Origin: BQJD01 sp965652415
Lineage (GTDB): Bacteria; Pseudomonadota; Gammaproteobacteria; Arenicellales; CAJQKF01
Reading direction: 5' to 3'
DNA: 6,353 bases
NCBI GenBank assembly: GCA_965652415.1
Contig: CBFGVH010000153.1
Coordinates: forward strand, 1 to 6,353
In this document: one piece after another, positions 1 to 6,324 of the stretch
Layout of the letters: each line of letters begins with the position of its first letter
Position numbering within the stretch: the first letter of the stretch is position 1
The notes under the pieces: generated by a model
The model's input: only the letters and a program-made list of their open reading frames with translations
What the model was told of the DNA's origin: nothing
The model's database searches: none
Position numbers and translations under genes: made by a program

Positions 1-29
1 AGGCGATTGCATCGACATGCACGGCGCCG
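1..29 (+). repeat. Tail of a truncated upstream REP unit
   Basis: Positions 1-13 match the 3' half of the intact REP A element at 99-124 plus its flank (AGGCGATTGC then ATC). The following GCACGGCGCCGG (19-30) matches the reverse complement of 6241-6252. By eye, 1-30 agrees with the reverse complement of 6241-6270 at 26 of 30 positions, differing only within 14-18. This is therefore the end of one repeat copy, directly followed by the next copy at position 30. The rest of the element lies outside the window. Confidence 0.75.
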
Positions 30-33
30 GAAA

Positions 34-58
34 GAATCGCCGGCAGGCCGGCTCCCAC
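34..58 (-). repeat. REP element, type B
   Basis: Read on the minus strand this begins GTGGGAGCCGGC and ends GCCGGCGATTC. The core is an inverted repeat, GCCGGC-CT-GCCGGC, preceded by the GTGG tetranucleotide typical of REPs handled by RAYT transposases. It is paired with REP A at 99-124 and matches 6325-6349 with three substitutions. Confidence 0.8.
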
Positions 59-98
59 AGTGCCAGAACCCGACACCTTGGCAAAACGAAGCCGCGGT

Positions 99-124
99 GT
101 AGGAGCCTGCCTGCAGGCGATTGC
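99..124 (+). repeat. REP element, type A
   Basis: The element begins with GTAGGAG and ends with GCGATTGC. Its core is GCCTGC-CT-GCAGGC, which can fold into a small hairpin. All 26 bases are identical to the reverse complement of 6261-6286, which indicates a recent or conserved repeat. The 5' GTAG tetranucleotide and the short palindrome are the standard REP signature. It is intergenic, downstream of the dciA 3' end. Confidence 0.85.
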
Positions 125-158
125 GTCGGCGGGCACAGCGCTGCAAACCGACGGGCGG

Positions 159-677
159 TTACGGTTCGTCCCGTGCGGAGGCCTCGAGCCGTCTGGCCAG
201 GCGCTCGAGGGCGTTGCCGAGCTTCCTGTCGGTGACGCTGGCGGCGGCGTCGCGGACCAGGCGGGCGGCGTCGGGTGGCGGCGGGGTGGGGCGGGCGACG
301 GGGCGCTCGGGGATGGTGGCGGCGCCGGGGGTCACCACCAGGCGCAGCCGGGCAACCTTGACGCGGTGCTCGGCCAGTGCCGCGACGATGCGGTCCTGGC
401 GGTTGCGCAGCCAGCTCGCCCAGGCGCCCTCGGGGACGTAGATCGCCAGTTCACCGTCGCGAAACAGCAGGAGTTCGCAGGCGGCGTGGATGTGCGGCGG
501 AACCGAGGCTTTGAAGGCGTGGCGGGCGCGCTCGGTGCTGATATCGTCGGCGAGCCGGTCCATGAGCCCGTCCAGGCCCAGGTACGCCAGGTACCCCCGA
601 AGCTGCCGCGGCCTTCCGTTTTCTCTGTATAATGGCACGTTGACCGTGTGTCTGGACGACAGGGGAAAAGCGGACAT
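159..677 (-). CDS. dciA: DciA-type replicative helicase loader (DUF721)
   Basis: Predicted 172-residue protein of the DciA/DUF721 family, which in bacteria lacking DnaC-type loaders binds the replicative helicase DnaB and helps load it onto DNA in the cytoplasm. The family-like core runs from about residue 24 to 112. A helical N-terminal part (QLRGYLAYLGLDGLMDRL) is followed by a strand-helix region with RDGELAIYV (73-81) and the WASWLR signature (86-91). In my recollection this matches the Pseudomonas homologue (WATRLR in the same place). A proline-rich linker (about 123-136, including PPPPD) leads to a basic C-terminal helix (about 150-167), as expected for the flexible tail of this family. 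The gene is divergent from the M23 gene, also as in Pseudomonas. The start is uncertain: residues 1-21 do not look conserved, no ribosome site precedes ATG 677, and a GTG at 638-636 is possible. Family call is firm; the symbol rests on family equivalence. Confidence 0.82.
   Translation of the reverse strand: MSAFPLSSRHTVNVPLYRENGRPRQLRGYLAYLGLDGLMDRLADDISTERARHAFKASVPPHIHAACELLLFRDGELAIYVPEGAWASWLRNRQDRIVAALAEHRVKVARLRLVVTPGAATIPERPVARPTPPPPDAARLVRDAAASVTDRKLGNALERLARRLEASARDEP
628..633 (+). promoter_or_regulatory. Candidate -10 box for the M23 (and possibly secA) transcript
   Basis: A perfect TATAAT in an otherwise GC-rich region, followed by GGCAC, would start RNA near 640 and give a leader of about 53 bases to ATG 693. 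No good -35 hexamer lies 16-18 bases upstream (GCCGCG at 605-610). The box falls inside the dciA reading frame on the other strand, so the 5' ends of the two divergent transcripts would overlap. Activity is inferred from the motif only. Confidence 0.45.
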
Positions 678-692
678 TCAAGTATTTGCGCC

Positions 693-1649
693 ATGCGAAT
701 AGTAATTCTGCCGGGAGACGACCGCAACGGCCGCGCGGGGGTCGGGCCCCTCACGCTGCTGTTCACGTTGTTCCTGGTGGTGCTGCTCGGCGGCGCAATC
801 GGCCTGGCCGCGTACCGTATCAACGCGTTTCTCTCCGGTGACATGGAGTCGGTGCTAGACGACGTGCGCATCGCCGAGCTGCGCGAAGAGCTGCGCGAGA
901 GCCGCTGGGACCTCGTCGAGCGCAAGGAGGACCTCGAGTCGGTGCGGCAGGAGGTCCAGAATCACATCGACGCCCTCGGCGTGCGCCTGGGCGAATTGCA
1001 GGCGCAGATGTTCCGGATCAACGGCCTCGGCCAGCGCCTGTCGGAACTCTCCGGCCTCGAGGCCGGCGAATTCGACTTCTCGATCGAGCCGGGTGTTGGC
1101 GGCATCGCTGACGAGAGCGGTGCCTCCGAGACCTATGAGTACCCCGAGTTCCTCGCCCGCCTCGACGACATCCAGCTGCGACTTCAGTACGATGAAAACC
1201 GGCTCGCGGTCATGGAGTCCCTGCTGATCGACAAGAAGGTCAGCCGCACCATGTTCCCGGACGCCTGGCCGGTCAAGAGCGGCTGGATGTCCTCGTTGTT
1301 CGGCTACCGCAGCGATCCGTTCACCGGCCGCAAGGCGTTCCATTCGGGCGTCGACATCGCCGGTCGGCGCGGTTCGCCGATCCAGGCGGCGGCGGCGGGC
1401 GTGGTCACCCAAGCCGGCCGCGAGTCCGGTTACGGCGCGTCGGTGGTGCTGCAGCACGCCAACGGGTATTCCACCCGGTACGCCCACGCCAGCGAGGTGC
1501 TCGTGGAGCCGGGGCAGAAGGTGGAAAAGGGAGAGCCCATCGCACTGGTGGGCTCGAGCGGCCGCTCCACCGGGCCGCACCTTCATTTCGAGGTCATCCA
1601 GGACGGCAAGCGGGTCAATCCGAGAAAGTTTCTCCAGGCTTCGCGCTGA
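693..1649 (+). CDS. Membrane-anchored M23 family metallopeptidase
   Basis: Predicted 318-residue peptidoglycan endopeptidase with an intact zinc site. An N-terminal signal anchor (about residues 19-40, LTLLFTLFLVVLLGGAIGLA) holds it in the inner membrane with the rest in the periplasm. Next comes a charged coiled coil (about 50-120, rich in E, L and R heptads), a low-complexity acidic stretch, a second helical segment (about 150-190), and the LytM/M23 domain (about 205-318). Zinc ligands are expected at H217 and D221 (HSGVD) and H298, with catalytic histidines at H265 (YAHA) and H296 (HLHFEV). All are present, unlike EnvC- or NlpD-type degenerate members. Such enzymes cut peptide crosslinks to allow wall growth or division. 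ATG 693 was chosen because the basic N-terminus and anchor follow immediately; GTG 648 would add 15 hydrophilic residues. Neither start has a clear ribosome site. Same position as the PA4404-type gene between dciA and secA. Confidence 0.88.
   Translation: MRIVILPGDDRNGRAGVGPLTLLFTLFLVVLLGGAIGLAAYRINAFLSGDMESVLDDVRIAELREELRESRWDLVERKEDLESVRQEVQNHIDALGVRLGELQAQMFRINGLGQRLSELSGLEAGEFDFSIEPGVGGIADESGASETYEYPEFLARLDDIQLRLQYDENRLAVMESLLIDKKVSRTMFPDAWPVKSGWMSSLFGYRSDPFTGRKAFHSGVDIAGRRGSPIQAAAAGVVTQAGRESGYGASVVLQHANGYSTRYAHASEVLVEPGQKVEKGEPIALVGSSGRSTGPHLHFEVIQDGKRVNPRKFLQASR
699..727 (-). promoter_or_regulatory. Weak candidate promoter for dciA
   Basis: On the minus strand TTGCGG (727-722) and TACTAT (704-699) are separated by 17 bases. 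The -35 matches consensus at 3 of 6 positions and the -10 at 4 of 6. RNA would start near 692, about 15 bases ahead of the ATG at 677. It lies within the first codons of the M23 gene. The intergenic gap is only 15 bases, so a dciA promoter must lie in about this place, but this exact pair is a guess. Confidence 0.25.
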
Positions 1650-1745
1650 GTCCCCCTCCGGCCCATGATTCCCGCTCGATCAATGGCGCCTTTCGCGGGT
1701 TGATATTGCGGCCGAATCCCCTCACTTCCATCATGGATCATTTTT

Positions 1746-1768
1746 CGCCGGGCGGTTGACGCCCGGCG
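1746..1768 (+). promoter_or_regulatory. GC-rich hairpin in the secA leader
   Basis: CGCCGGGCG (1746-1754) pairs perfectly with CGCCCGGCG (1760-1768) around the 5-base loop GTTGA, giving a 9-bp stem. It follows a run of five T and is followed by CTTATATTTGC, so there is no clean U tract for an intrinsic terminator. It ends 28 bases before the secA start. It could weakly terminate the M23 transcript, stabilise processed secA mRNA, or take part in secA translational control. The rest of the 147-base gap shows no SecM-like gene and no clear promoter. Confidence 0.5.
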
Positions 1769-1796
1769 CTTATATTTGCAAGCGAGTCAGTTCCAG

Positions 1797-4535
1797 ATGC
1801 TAGGAAACGTATTGACGAAGGTGTTCGGCAGCCGCAACGAACGGCTGGTCAAGCGCATGGGCAAGGTGGTGGAGGCGGTCAACCGCCTCGAAGGCGAGTT
1901 CGAGCAGCTGAGCGACGAAGCGCTCAGGGCGAAGACCGACGAGTTCCGCCGCCGCGCCGCCGACGGTGAAAGCGCGGACTCGTTATTGCCGGAAACCTTC
2001 GCCGCGGTGCGCGAGGCTTCCAAGCGCACCCTCGGCCTTCGCCACTTCGACGTGCAGCTCGTCGGCGGCATGGTCCTCGACCAGGGCAAGATCGCCGAGA
2101 TGAAGACCGGCGAGGGCAAGACCCTGGTGGCCACGCTCGCCGCCTACCACAACGCCGTGCTCGGCAACCCGGTCCACGTGGTCACCGTCAACGACTACCT
2201 GGCCCGGCGCGACGCCGACTGGATGGGCAAGATCTACCGCTTCCTCGGCCTGGAGGTGGGCGTGATCCTCTCCGGCCAGACCCCGGCCGCCAAGAAGGCC
2301 GCCTACGCCTGCGACATCGTCTACGGCACCAACAACGAGTACGGCTTCGACTACCTGCGCGACAACATGGCGTTCACCAGGGACGACCGCGTGCAGGGTC
2401 GGCTCGCCTTCGCCATCGTCGACGAGGTCGACTCCATCCTCATCGACGAGGCGCGTACGCCGCTCATCATCTCCGGCCCGGCCGAGGAGAGCACCGACCT
2501 GTACGCGCGCATCAACGCCCTGGTGCCGAAGCTCACCCGGCAGAAGGAAGAGGACGGCCCCGGCGACTATCACGTCGACGAGAAGACCCGCCAGGCGTTC
2601 CTCACCGAGGAAGGAAGTGAGCGCGCCGAGCAGATCCTCGCCGAGGCGGGGCTCCTGCAGGAAGGCTCGAGCCTGTACGACGTCGCCAACATCAGCCTGC
2701 TGCATCACTTGAACGCCGCGCTTCGCGCCCACTCGCTGTTTCAGCGCGACGTCGACTACATCGTCCGCGACGGCCGGGTGATCATCATCGACGAGTTCAC
2801 CGGCCGCATGATGGAAGGGAGGCGCTGGTCCGAGGGCCTGCACCAGGCGGTGGAAGCCAAGGAGGGCGTGCCGATCCAGCAGGAGAACCAGACGCTCGCC
2901 TCGATCACCTTCCAGAACTACTTCCGTCTCTACGACAAGCTCTCCGGCATGACCGGCACCGCCGACACCGAGGCGCCGGAGTTCCAGCAGATCTACGGCC
3001 TCGAGGTGGTGGTGATCCCCACCCACCGGCCCATGATCCGCAACGACCAGCCCGACCTCGTCTACCGCACCACGAAGGAGAAGTTCGCGGCCATCGTCGA
3101 GGCCATCAAGGACTGCGTGGCGCGGGAGCAGCCGGTGCTGGTGGGTACCGCCTCCATCGAGACGTCGGAGTTCCTCTCGGGCCTGCTCAAGAAGGAGAGC
3201 ATCAGGCATGCGGTGCTCAACGCCAAGCAGCACGAGATGGAGGCGCAGATCATCGCCGAGGCGGGTCGGCCAGGCTCGGTGACCATCGCCACCAACATGG
3301 CCGGCCGCGGCACCGACATCGTGCTCGGCGGCAACCTGGAAAGCGAGCTGGTCGACGTCGAGGACGAAGGTCAGCGCGAAGAGATCCGCGCCGCCTGGCA
3401 GGAGCGTCACGACCGCGTCATCGCCGCCGGCGGACTGCACGTGCTCGGCACCGAGCGAAACGAGTCGCGGCGCGTCGACAACCAGCTGCGCGGGCGCAGC
3501 GGCCGCCAGGGCGACCCCGGCTCCAGCCAGTTCTTCCTGTCCATGGAGGACAGCCTGATGCGCATCTTCGGCTCGGAGCGTGTCTCGAGCCTGATGCAGA
3601 AGCTCGGCATGGAGGAGGGCGAGGCCATCGAGCACCCGTGGGTCACCCGCGCCATCGCCAACAGCCAGAAGAAGGTCGAGGGGCGCAACTTCGACATCCG
3701 CAAGCAACTGCTCGAGTACGACGACGTCGCCAACGAGCAGCGCAAGGTGGTGTACACCCAGCGCAACCAGCTCATGGACGTCGACGACATCTCCGAGCAC
3801 ATCGACAGCATGCGCGAGGAGGTCGTGAACCAGGCCATCGACCAGTACGTGCCGCCCGAGTCCCTCGAGGAGCAGTGGGACGTGGCAGGACTCGAGTCCG
3901 CCTTCGAGTCGGATTTCGGCATCAAGGCCCCGGTCGCGAAATGGCTCGAGGAAGATGATTCCCTGCACGAGGAGTCCCTGCGAGCGAAGCTCAAGGCGGC
4001 CGTCGAGGACGCCTACCGGGCCAAGGAGAAGGCGGTCGGCGCCGAGGTCATGCGCCACCTCGAGAAGGCGGTCATGCTGCGCGTGCTCGACGACCAGTGG
4101 AAGGAACATCTCGCCAACATGGACTACCTGCGACAGGGCATCGGGCTGCGCGGCTATGCGCAGAAGAACCCCAAGCAGGAGTACAAGCGCGAGTCGTTCG
4201 AGATGTTCACCGAGATGCTGGCCCGGGTGCGCCACGACGTCACCGCCATCCTCTCGCGCATCCAGGTGCGCGCCGAGTCCGAGGTACAGGCGATGGAGCA
4301 GCGCCAGCGCCCGGACCCGTCGAAGATGGAATACCAGCATCCCGAGGCCGCAGAGGAGCCGGTGGAGGCCGGCGACGCCGGGGCCGAGCCCGAGGAACGG
4401 GGGCTTCGGCTCGAGGCGCGCAGCAATCCCGAGCCGATCCAGACCTTCGTGCGCGAGGGCCGCAAGGTGGGCCGCAACGAGCCGTGCCCGTGCGGCTCCG
4501 GCAAGAAATACAAGCAGTGCCACGGCAAGCTGTAG
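1797..4535 (+). CDS. secA: Preprotein translocase ATPase SecA
   Basis: Complete 912-residue SecA (E. coli: 901), the motor that binds SecYEG at the inner membrane and uses ATP to push unfolded preproteins to the periplasm. ATG 1797 gives MLGNVLTKVFGSRN, closely matching the E. coli start; the in-frame TTG at 1776 would add seven unsupported residues. Nucleotide-binding domain 1 carries the Q-motif region (RHFDVQLVGG), Walker A GEGKT (105-109) and the DEVD Walker B (D209, E210), at the same numbers as E. coli. The preprotein-binding domain follows (about 220-370). Nucleotide-binding domain 2 carries TNMAGRGTDI (499-508) and GRSGRQGDPG (from 566). The helical scaffold/wing region runs to about 835. 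An acidic linker leads to the zinc-binding tail CPC...CH (C897, C899, C908, H909), which contacts SecB and ribosomes. No frameshift or missing motif is seen. The ribosome site is weak (AGCGAG, 1781-1786). argJ starts 16 bases after the stop. Confidence 0.98.
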   Translation: MLGNVLTKVFGSRNERLVKRMGKVVEAVNRLEGEFEQLSDEALRAKTDEFRRRAADGESADSLLPETFAAVREASKRTLGLRHFDVQLVGGMVLDQGKIAEMKTGEGKTLVATLAAYHNAVLGNPVHVVTVNDYLARRDADWMGKIYRFLGLEVGVILSGQTPAAKKAAYACDIVYGTNNEYGFDYLRDNMAFTRDDRVQGRLAFAIVDEVDSILIDEARTPLIISGPAEESTDLYARINALVPKLTRQKEEDGPGDYHVDEKTRQAFLTEEGSERAEQILAEAGLLQEGSSLYDVANISLLHHLNAALRAHSLFQRDVDYIVRDGRVIIIDEFTGRMMEGRRWSEGLHQAVEAKEGVPIQQENQTLASITFQNYFRLYDKLSGMTGTADTEAPEFQQIYGLEVVVIPTHRPMIRNDQPDLVYRTTKEKFAAIVEAIKDCVAREQPVLVGTASIETSEFLSGLLKKESIRHAVLNAKQHEMEAQIIAEAGRPGSVTIATNMAGRGTDIVLGGNLESELVDVEDEGQREEIRAAWQERHDRVIAAGGLHVLGTERNESRRVDNQLRGRSGRQGDPGSSQFFLSMEDSLMRIFGSERVSSLMQKLGMEEGEAIEHPWVTRAIANSQKKVEGRNFDIRKQLLEYDDVANEQRKVVYTQRNQLMDVDDISEHIDSMREEVVNQAIDQYVPPESLEEQWDVAGLESAFESDFGIKAPVAKWLEEDDSLHEESLRAKLKAAVEDAYRAKEKAVGAEVMRHLEKAVMLRVLDDQWKEHLANMDYLRQGIGLRGYAQKNPKQEYKRESFEMFTEMLARVRHDVTAILSRIQVRAESEVQAMEQRQRPDPSKMEYQHPEAAEEPVEAGDAGAEPEERGLRLEARSNPEPIQTFVREGRKVGRNEPCPCGSGKKYKQCHGKL

Positions 4536-4551
4536 CAGGGCGCGCGCACCG

Positions 4552-5787
4552 ATGAGCACCAGCAACGTCTCCCCGCTGGCGCCGGCATCGTTTCCGGCGC
4601 TGCCCGAGATCGCGGGACTTCGCATGAGCGTGGTCGGCGCCGGTATAAAGTCGCGCAAGCGAGCCGACGTCTGGCTCGCCGAGTTCGCCCCCGGTACCAC
4701 CATTGCCGGCGTCTTCACGCGATCGAAGACCGCCTCGGCACCGGTGGACTGGTGCCGCGCGATCCTGCCGCGCGCGGTGCCGCGGGCGATCATGGTCAAC
4801 TCCGGCAACGCCAACGCCTTCACGGGCATCGCCGGCCGCGAGGCCGTCGAGGCCAGCGCGCGGGCGGTCGCCGACCGGCTCGGCTGCGAGCCCGGGGACG
4901 TCTTTCTCGCCTCCACCGGCGTCATCGGCGAGCCGCTGCCGGTCGAGCGCATGCTCGCCGTCATGGATCAGCTCGTCGACGACCTAGGCAGCGCCGACTG
5001 GGAGACGAGCGCCCGCGCCATCATGACCACCGACACCTTCCCCAAGGGCGCCTCGGCCCGTTGCACCATCGGCGGCACGCCCGTGAACGTGGCCGGCATC
5101 GCCAAGGGCTCGGGCATGATCGAGCCCGACATGGGCACCATGCTCGCCTTCGTCTTCACCGACGTCGCCGTGAGCCAGCCGGTGCTGCAGGAGCTGCTCG
5201 TCGAGTGCAACGAGGGCTCGTTCAACTCCATCACCGTCGACAGCGACACCTCGACCAGCGACACCCTGCTGCTGGCCGCCACCGGCGCCGCCGGCAACGC
5301 GCCCATCGAGCGCATCGACGATCCCCGGGTCGACGGATTGCGCAACGCGCTGTTCGCCGTGATGCAGGACCTCGCGCGGCAGATCGTGCGCGACGGCGAG
5401 GGCGCCAGCAAGTTCGTCACCGTCGCCGTCACCGGCGCCGAGGACGACCGCGCGGCGAAAGTCGTCGCCAAGGCCATCGCCAACTCGCCCCTGGTCAAGA
5501 CCGCCATCGCCGGCGAGGACGCCAACTGGGGCCGCGTCGTCATGGCCGTCGGCAAGGCCGGCGAGAAGGCCGACCGCGACCTGCTCAGCATCAGCATGGG
5601 CGGCATCGAGATCGCCGCCAATGGCCGCAGCGTCGCCGGCTACGACGAGGCCCGCGTCACCGGGCATCTCAAGGGGCAGGAGATCCTGATCGAGGTCGAC
5701 CTCGGCATCGGCCCCGGCACCGCCCGGGTCTGGACCTGCGACCTCACCGAGGGCTACATCCGCATCAACGCCGACTACCGCTCGTGA
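4552..5787 (+). CDS. argJ: Glutamate N-acetyltransferase / amino-acid acetyltransferase ArgJ
   Basis: Complete 411-residue ArgJ (ornithine acetyltransferase). It moves the acetyl group from N-acetylornithine to glutamate, closing the cyclic arginine pathway; bifunctional forms also use acetyl-CoA. Family blocks appear in order: GIKSRKRADV (from about 31), VNSGNANAFTG (82-92), ASTGVIGE (120-127, T122-G123 forming the expected oxyanion hole), AKGSGMIEPDMGTML (184-198), DSDTSTSDTLLLAATG, ANWGRVVMAVGKAG and the C-terminal GYIRINADYRS. ArgJ self-cleaves before the nucleophilic threonine of the usual ATML motif; here it is GTML with T196 as nucleophile. The enzyme should mature into alpha (1-195) and beta (196-411) chains. 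Phrases such as FTRSKTASAPVDWCR resemble alphaproteobacterial ArgJ more than the Pseudomonas type as I recall it. ATG 4552 follows AGGG at 4537-4540, a distant ribosome site. The gene sits 16 bases after secA and overlaps the Nudix gene, suggesting one transcript. Confidence 0.96.
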   Translation: MSTSNVSPLAPASFPALPEIAGLRMSVVGAGIKSRKRADVWLAEFAPGTTIAGVFTRSKTASAPVDWCRAILPRAVPRAIMVNSGNANAFTGIAGREAVEASARAVADRLGCEPGDVFLASTGVIGEPLPVERMLAVMDQLVDDLGSADWETSARAIMTTDTFPKGASARCTIGGTPVNVAGIAKGSGMIEPDMGTMLAFVFTDVAVSQPVLQELLVECNEGSFNSITVDSDTSTSDTLLLAATGAAGNAPIERIDDPRVDGLRNALFAVMQDLARQIVRDGEGASKFVTVAVTGAEDDRAAKVVAKAIANSPLVKTAIAGEDANWGRVVMAVGKAGEKADRDLLSISMGGIEIAANGRSVAGYDEARVTGHLKGQEILIEVDLGIGPGTARVWTCDLTEGYIRINADYRS

Positions 5788-6197
5788 AGCCGGTGGTCGA
5801 GGCCGCCATCGGCATCCTCGCCGATGCGCGCGGCCGGGTGCTGGTGGCCCAGCGCCCCGCCGGCAAGATCGCAGCCGGCAAGTGGGAGTTCCCCGGCGGC
5901 AAGATCGAATCCGGCGAGTCGTCCCTTCAAGCCCTGAGGCGCGAACTCAAGGAGGAACTGGACGTCGACATCGCGGACGGCACCTGCCTCGTGCAGCACG
6001 TCAACGAGTTCCCCGACCGCGTCGTGCACCTTGACGCGTGGCTCATCCGCAGTTGGAACGGCAGCGTGCGCGGCATGGAGGACCAGCCGCTGCGCTGGCT
6101 GCCGCCGGACGAGGTCCTCGCCCTGGATTGCCTGCCCGGCTGCGAAGTGATCGTGCCGGCGCTGGTGGCGGCGCTTGGCGGGTGTCGAAACTCATAA
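5784..6197 (+). CDS. MutT-like Nudix hydrolase
   Basis: Predicted 137-residue single-domain Nudix hydrolase, likely an (8-oxo-)dGTP diphosphatase that removes oxidised guanine nucleotides in the cytoplasm. The Nudix box spans residues 39-61: GKIESGE (39-45), then RELKEELDV (53-61), with metal-binding glutamates E54, E57 and E58 present. Just before it, KWEFPGGK closely matches MutT (WEFPGGKIE). The usual glycine after the EE pair is D60, a tolerated variant in some members. Start: GTG 5784 overlaps the argJ stop as GTGA, so translation is probably coupled; there is no separate ribosome site, and the first beta strand (VVEAAIGIL) begins a few residues in. Pseudomonas homologues at this locus carry a C-terminal ThiE-like domain; here the protein stops after the Nudix fold, near the E. 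coli MutT length (129). Substrate is inferred, so no symbol is given. Confidence 0.88.
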   Translation: MKPVVEAAIGILADARGRVLVAQRPAGKIAAGKWEFPGGKIESGESSLQALRRELKEELDVDIADGTCLVQHVNEFPDRVVHLDAWLIRSWNGSVRGMEDQPLRWLPPDEVLALDCLPGCEVIVPALVAALGGCRNS

Positions 6198-6208
6198 CGG
6201 TTGGGTAC

Positions 6209-6239
6209 ACGGGAGGTCGGAGATACCGGGGATACTTTC
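6209..6239 (+). repeat. Degenerate REP B-like element
   Basis: The sequence GGGAG-xCGG-...-CCGGGGATACTTTC lines up with the better REP B at 6325-6353 (TTGGAG, CCGG, CCGGTGATTCTTTC). It sits in the same orientation and at the expected place in the array, next to the GGCGCCGTGC block that also flanks the other copies. It begins 11 bases after the Nudix stop. The match is partial and was judged by eye. Confidence 0.45.
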
Positions 6240-6244
6240 CCCGG
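6226..6244 (+). terminator. Hairpin downstream of the Nudix gene, no U tract
   Basis: CCGGGGA (6226-6232) and TCCCCGG (6238-6244) form a 7-bp stem with the loop TACTT. It starts 28 bases after the Nudix stop codon. No T run follows, so it is not a classical intrinsic terminator. It overlaps the degenerate REP copy and may serve as a 3'-end stabiliser or be a by-product of the repeat. Confidence 0.35.
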
Positions 6245-6260
6245 CGCCGTGCCCGCTGAT

Positions 6261-6286
6261 GCAATCGCCTGCAGGCAGGCTCCTAC
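6261..6286 (-). repeat. REP element, type A
   Basis: Exact reverse complement of the REP A at 99-124 over all 26 bases, including the GTAGGAG start (minus strand, 6286-6280), the GCCTGC-CT-GCAGGC palindrome and the GCGATTGC end. It is paired with the plus-oriented REP B at 6325-6349, with the GTAG/GTTG ends facing each other across a 38-base spacer. Confidence 0.85.
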
Positions 6287-6324
6287 AGCGGCTTCGTTTC
6301 GCCGCGGGGCCGGGGTAGGGCACT

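Larger units (their letters stand above)
30..127. repeat. REPIN/BIME unit, left copy
   Basis: This is a paired-REP unit: REP B in minus orientation (34-58), a 40-base spacer, and REP A in plus orientation (99-124). The GTRGGAG ends of the two REPs face each other. The whole unit reappears inverted at 6258-6353. My hand alignment gives about 84 matches over 96 aligned positions with one 2-base gap. The spacer is partly conserved (AGTGCC near its start, AAACGAAGCCGC near its end), so the pair seems to have spread as a unit. Similarity continues to about 144 (GCGGGCAC-GCGC block). The array lies 15 bases beyond the dciA stop codon. REPs of this kind are usually mobilised in trans by a RAYT (REP-associated tyrosine transposase), which is not in the window. 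Confidence 0.8.

Noticed and set aside
30..144. Possible CRISPR-like array at the left edge
   Set aside because: The repeats are alternating inverted palindromic REPs with partly conserved spacers, not direct repeats with unique spacers, and there are no cas genes.
60..632. Plus-strand open frame opposite dciA
   Set aside because: It reads through the REP elements and the dciA antisense strand, is glycine/alanine-rich, and shows no domain, whereas the minus strand encodes a recognisable DciA.
1700..1728. A secA promoter based on TTGATA at 1700-1705
   Set aside because: No acceptable -10 sequence occurs 16-18 bases downstream (CACTTC at the 17-base spacing).
1746..1776. Intrinsic terminator between the M23 gene and secA
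   Set aside because: The hairpin is strong, but the following CTTATATTTGC is not a proper U tract, so it is reported as a hairpin of unknown role.
3955..4551. An upstream extension of the argJ frame through the end of secA
   Set aside because: The extension is arginine/serine-rich out-of-frame translation of secA. ArgJ homologues start near the ATG at 4552.
1983..4964. A 993-codon open frame on the minus strand opposite secA and argJ
   Set aside because: Its translation is dominated by A, L, V, G, D and H, with no recognisable domain. It is the antisense shadow of high-GC secA and argJ, whose plus-strand motifs are complete.
4752..5783. An upstream extension of the Nudix frame through argJ
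   Set aside because: The extra residues are R/H/G-rich shadow sequence. The Nudix fold begins just after the GTG at 5784.
693..6197. A novel defence or mobile system
   Set aside because: All five genes belong to well-known housekeeping families in a conserved order. No integrase, toxin, nuclease or unknown gene is present.
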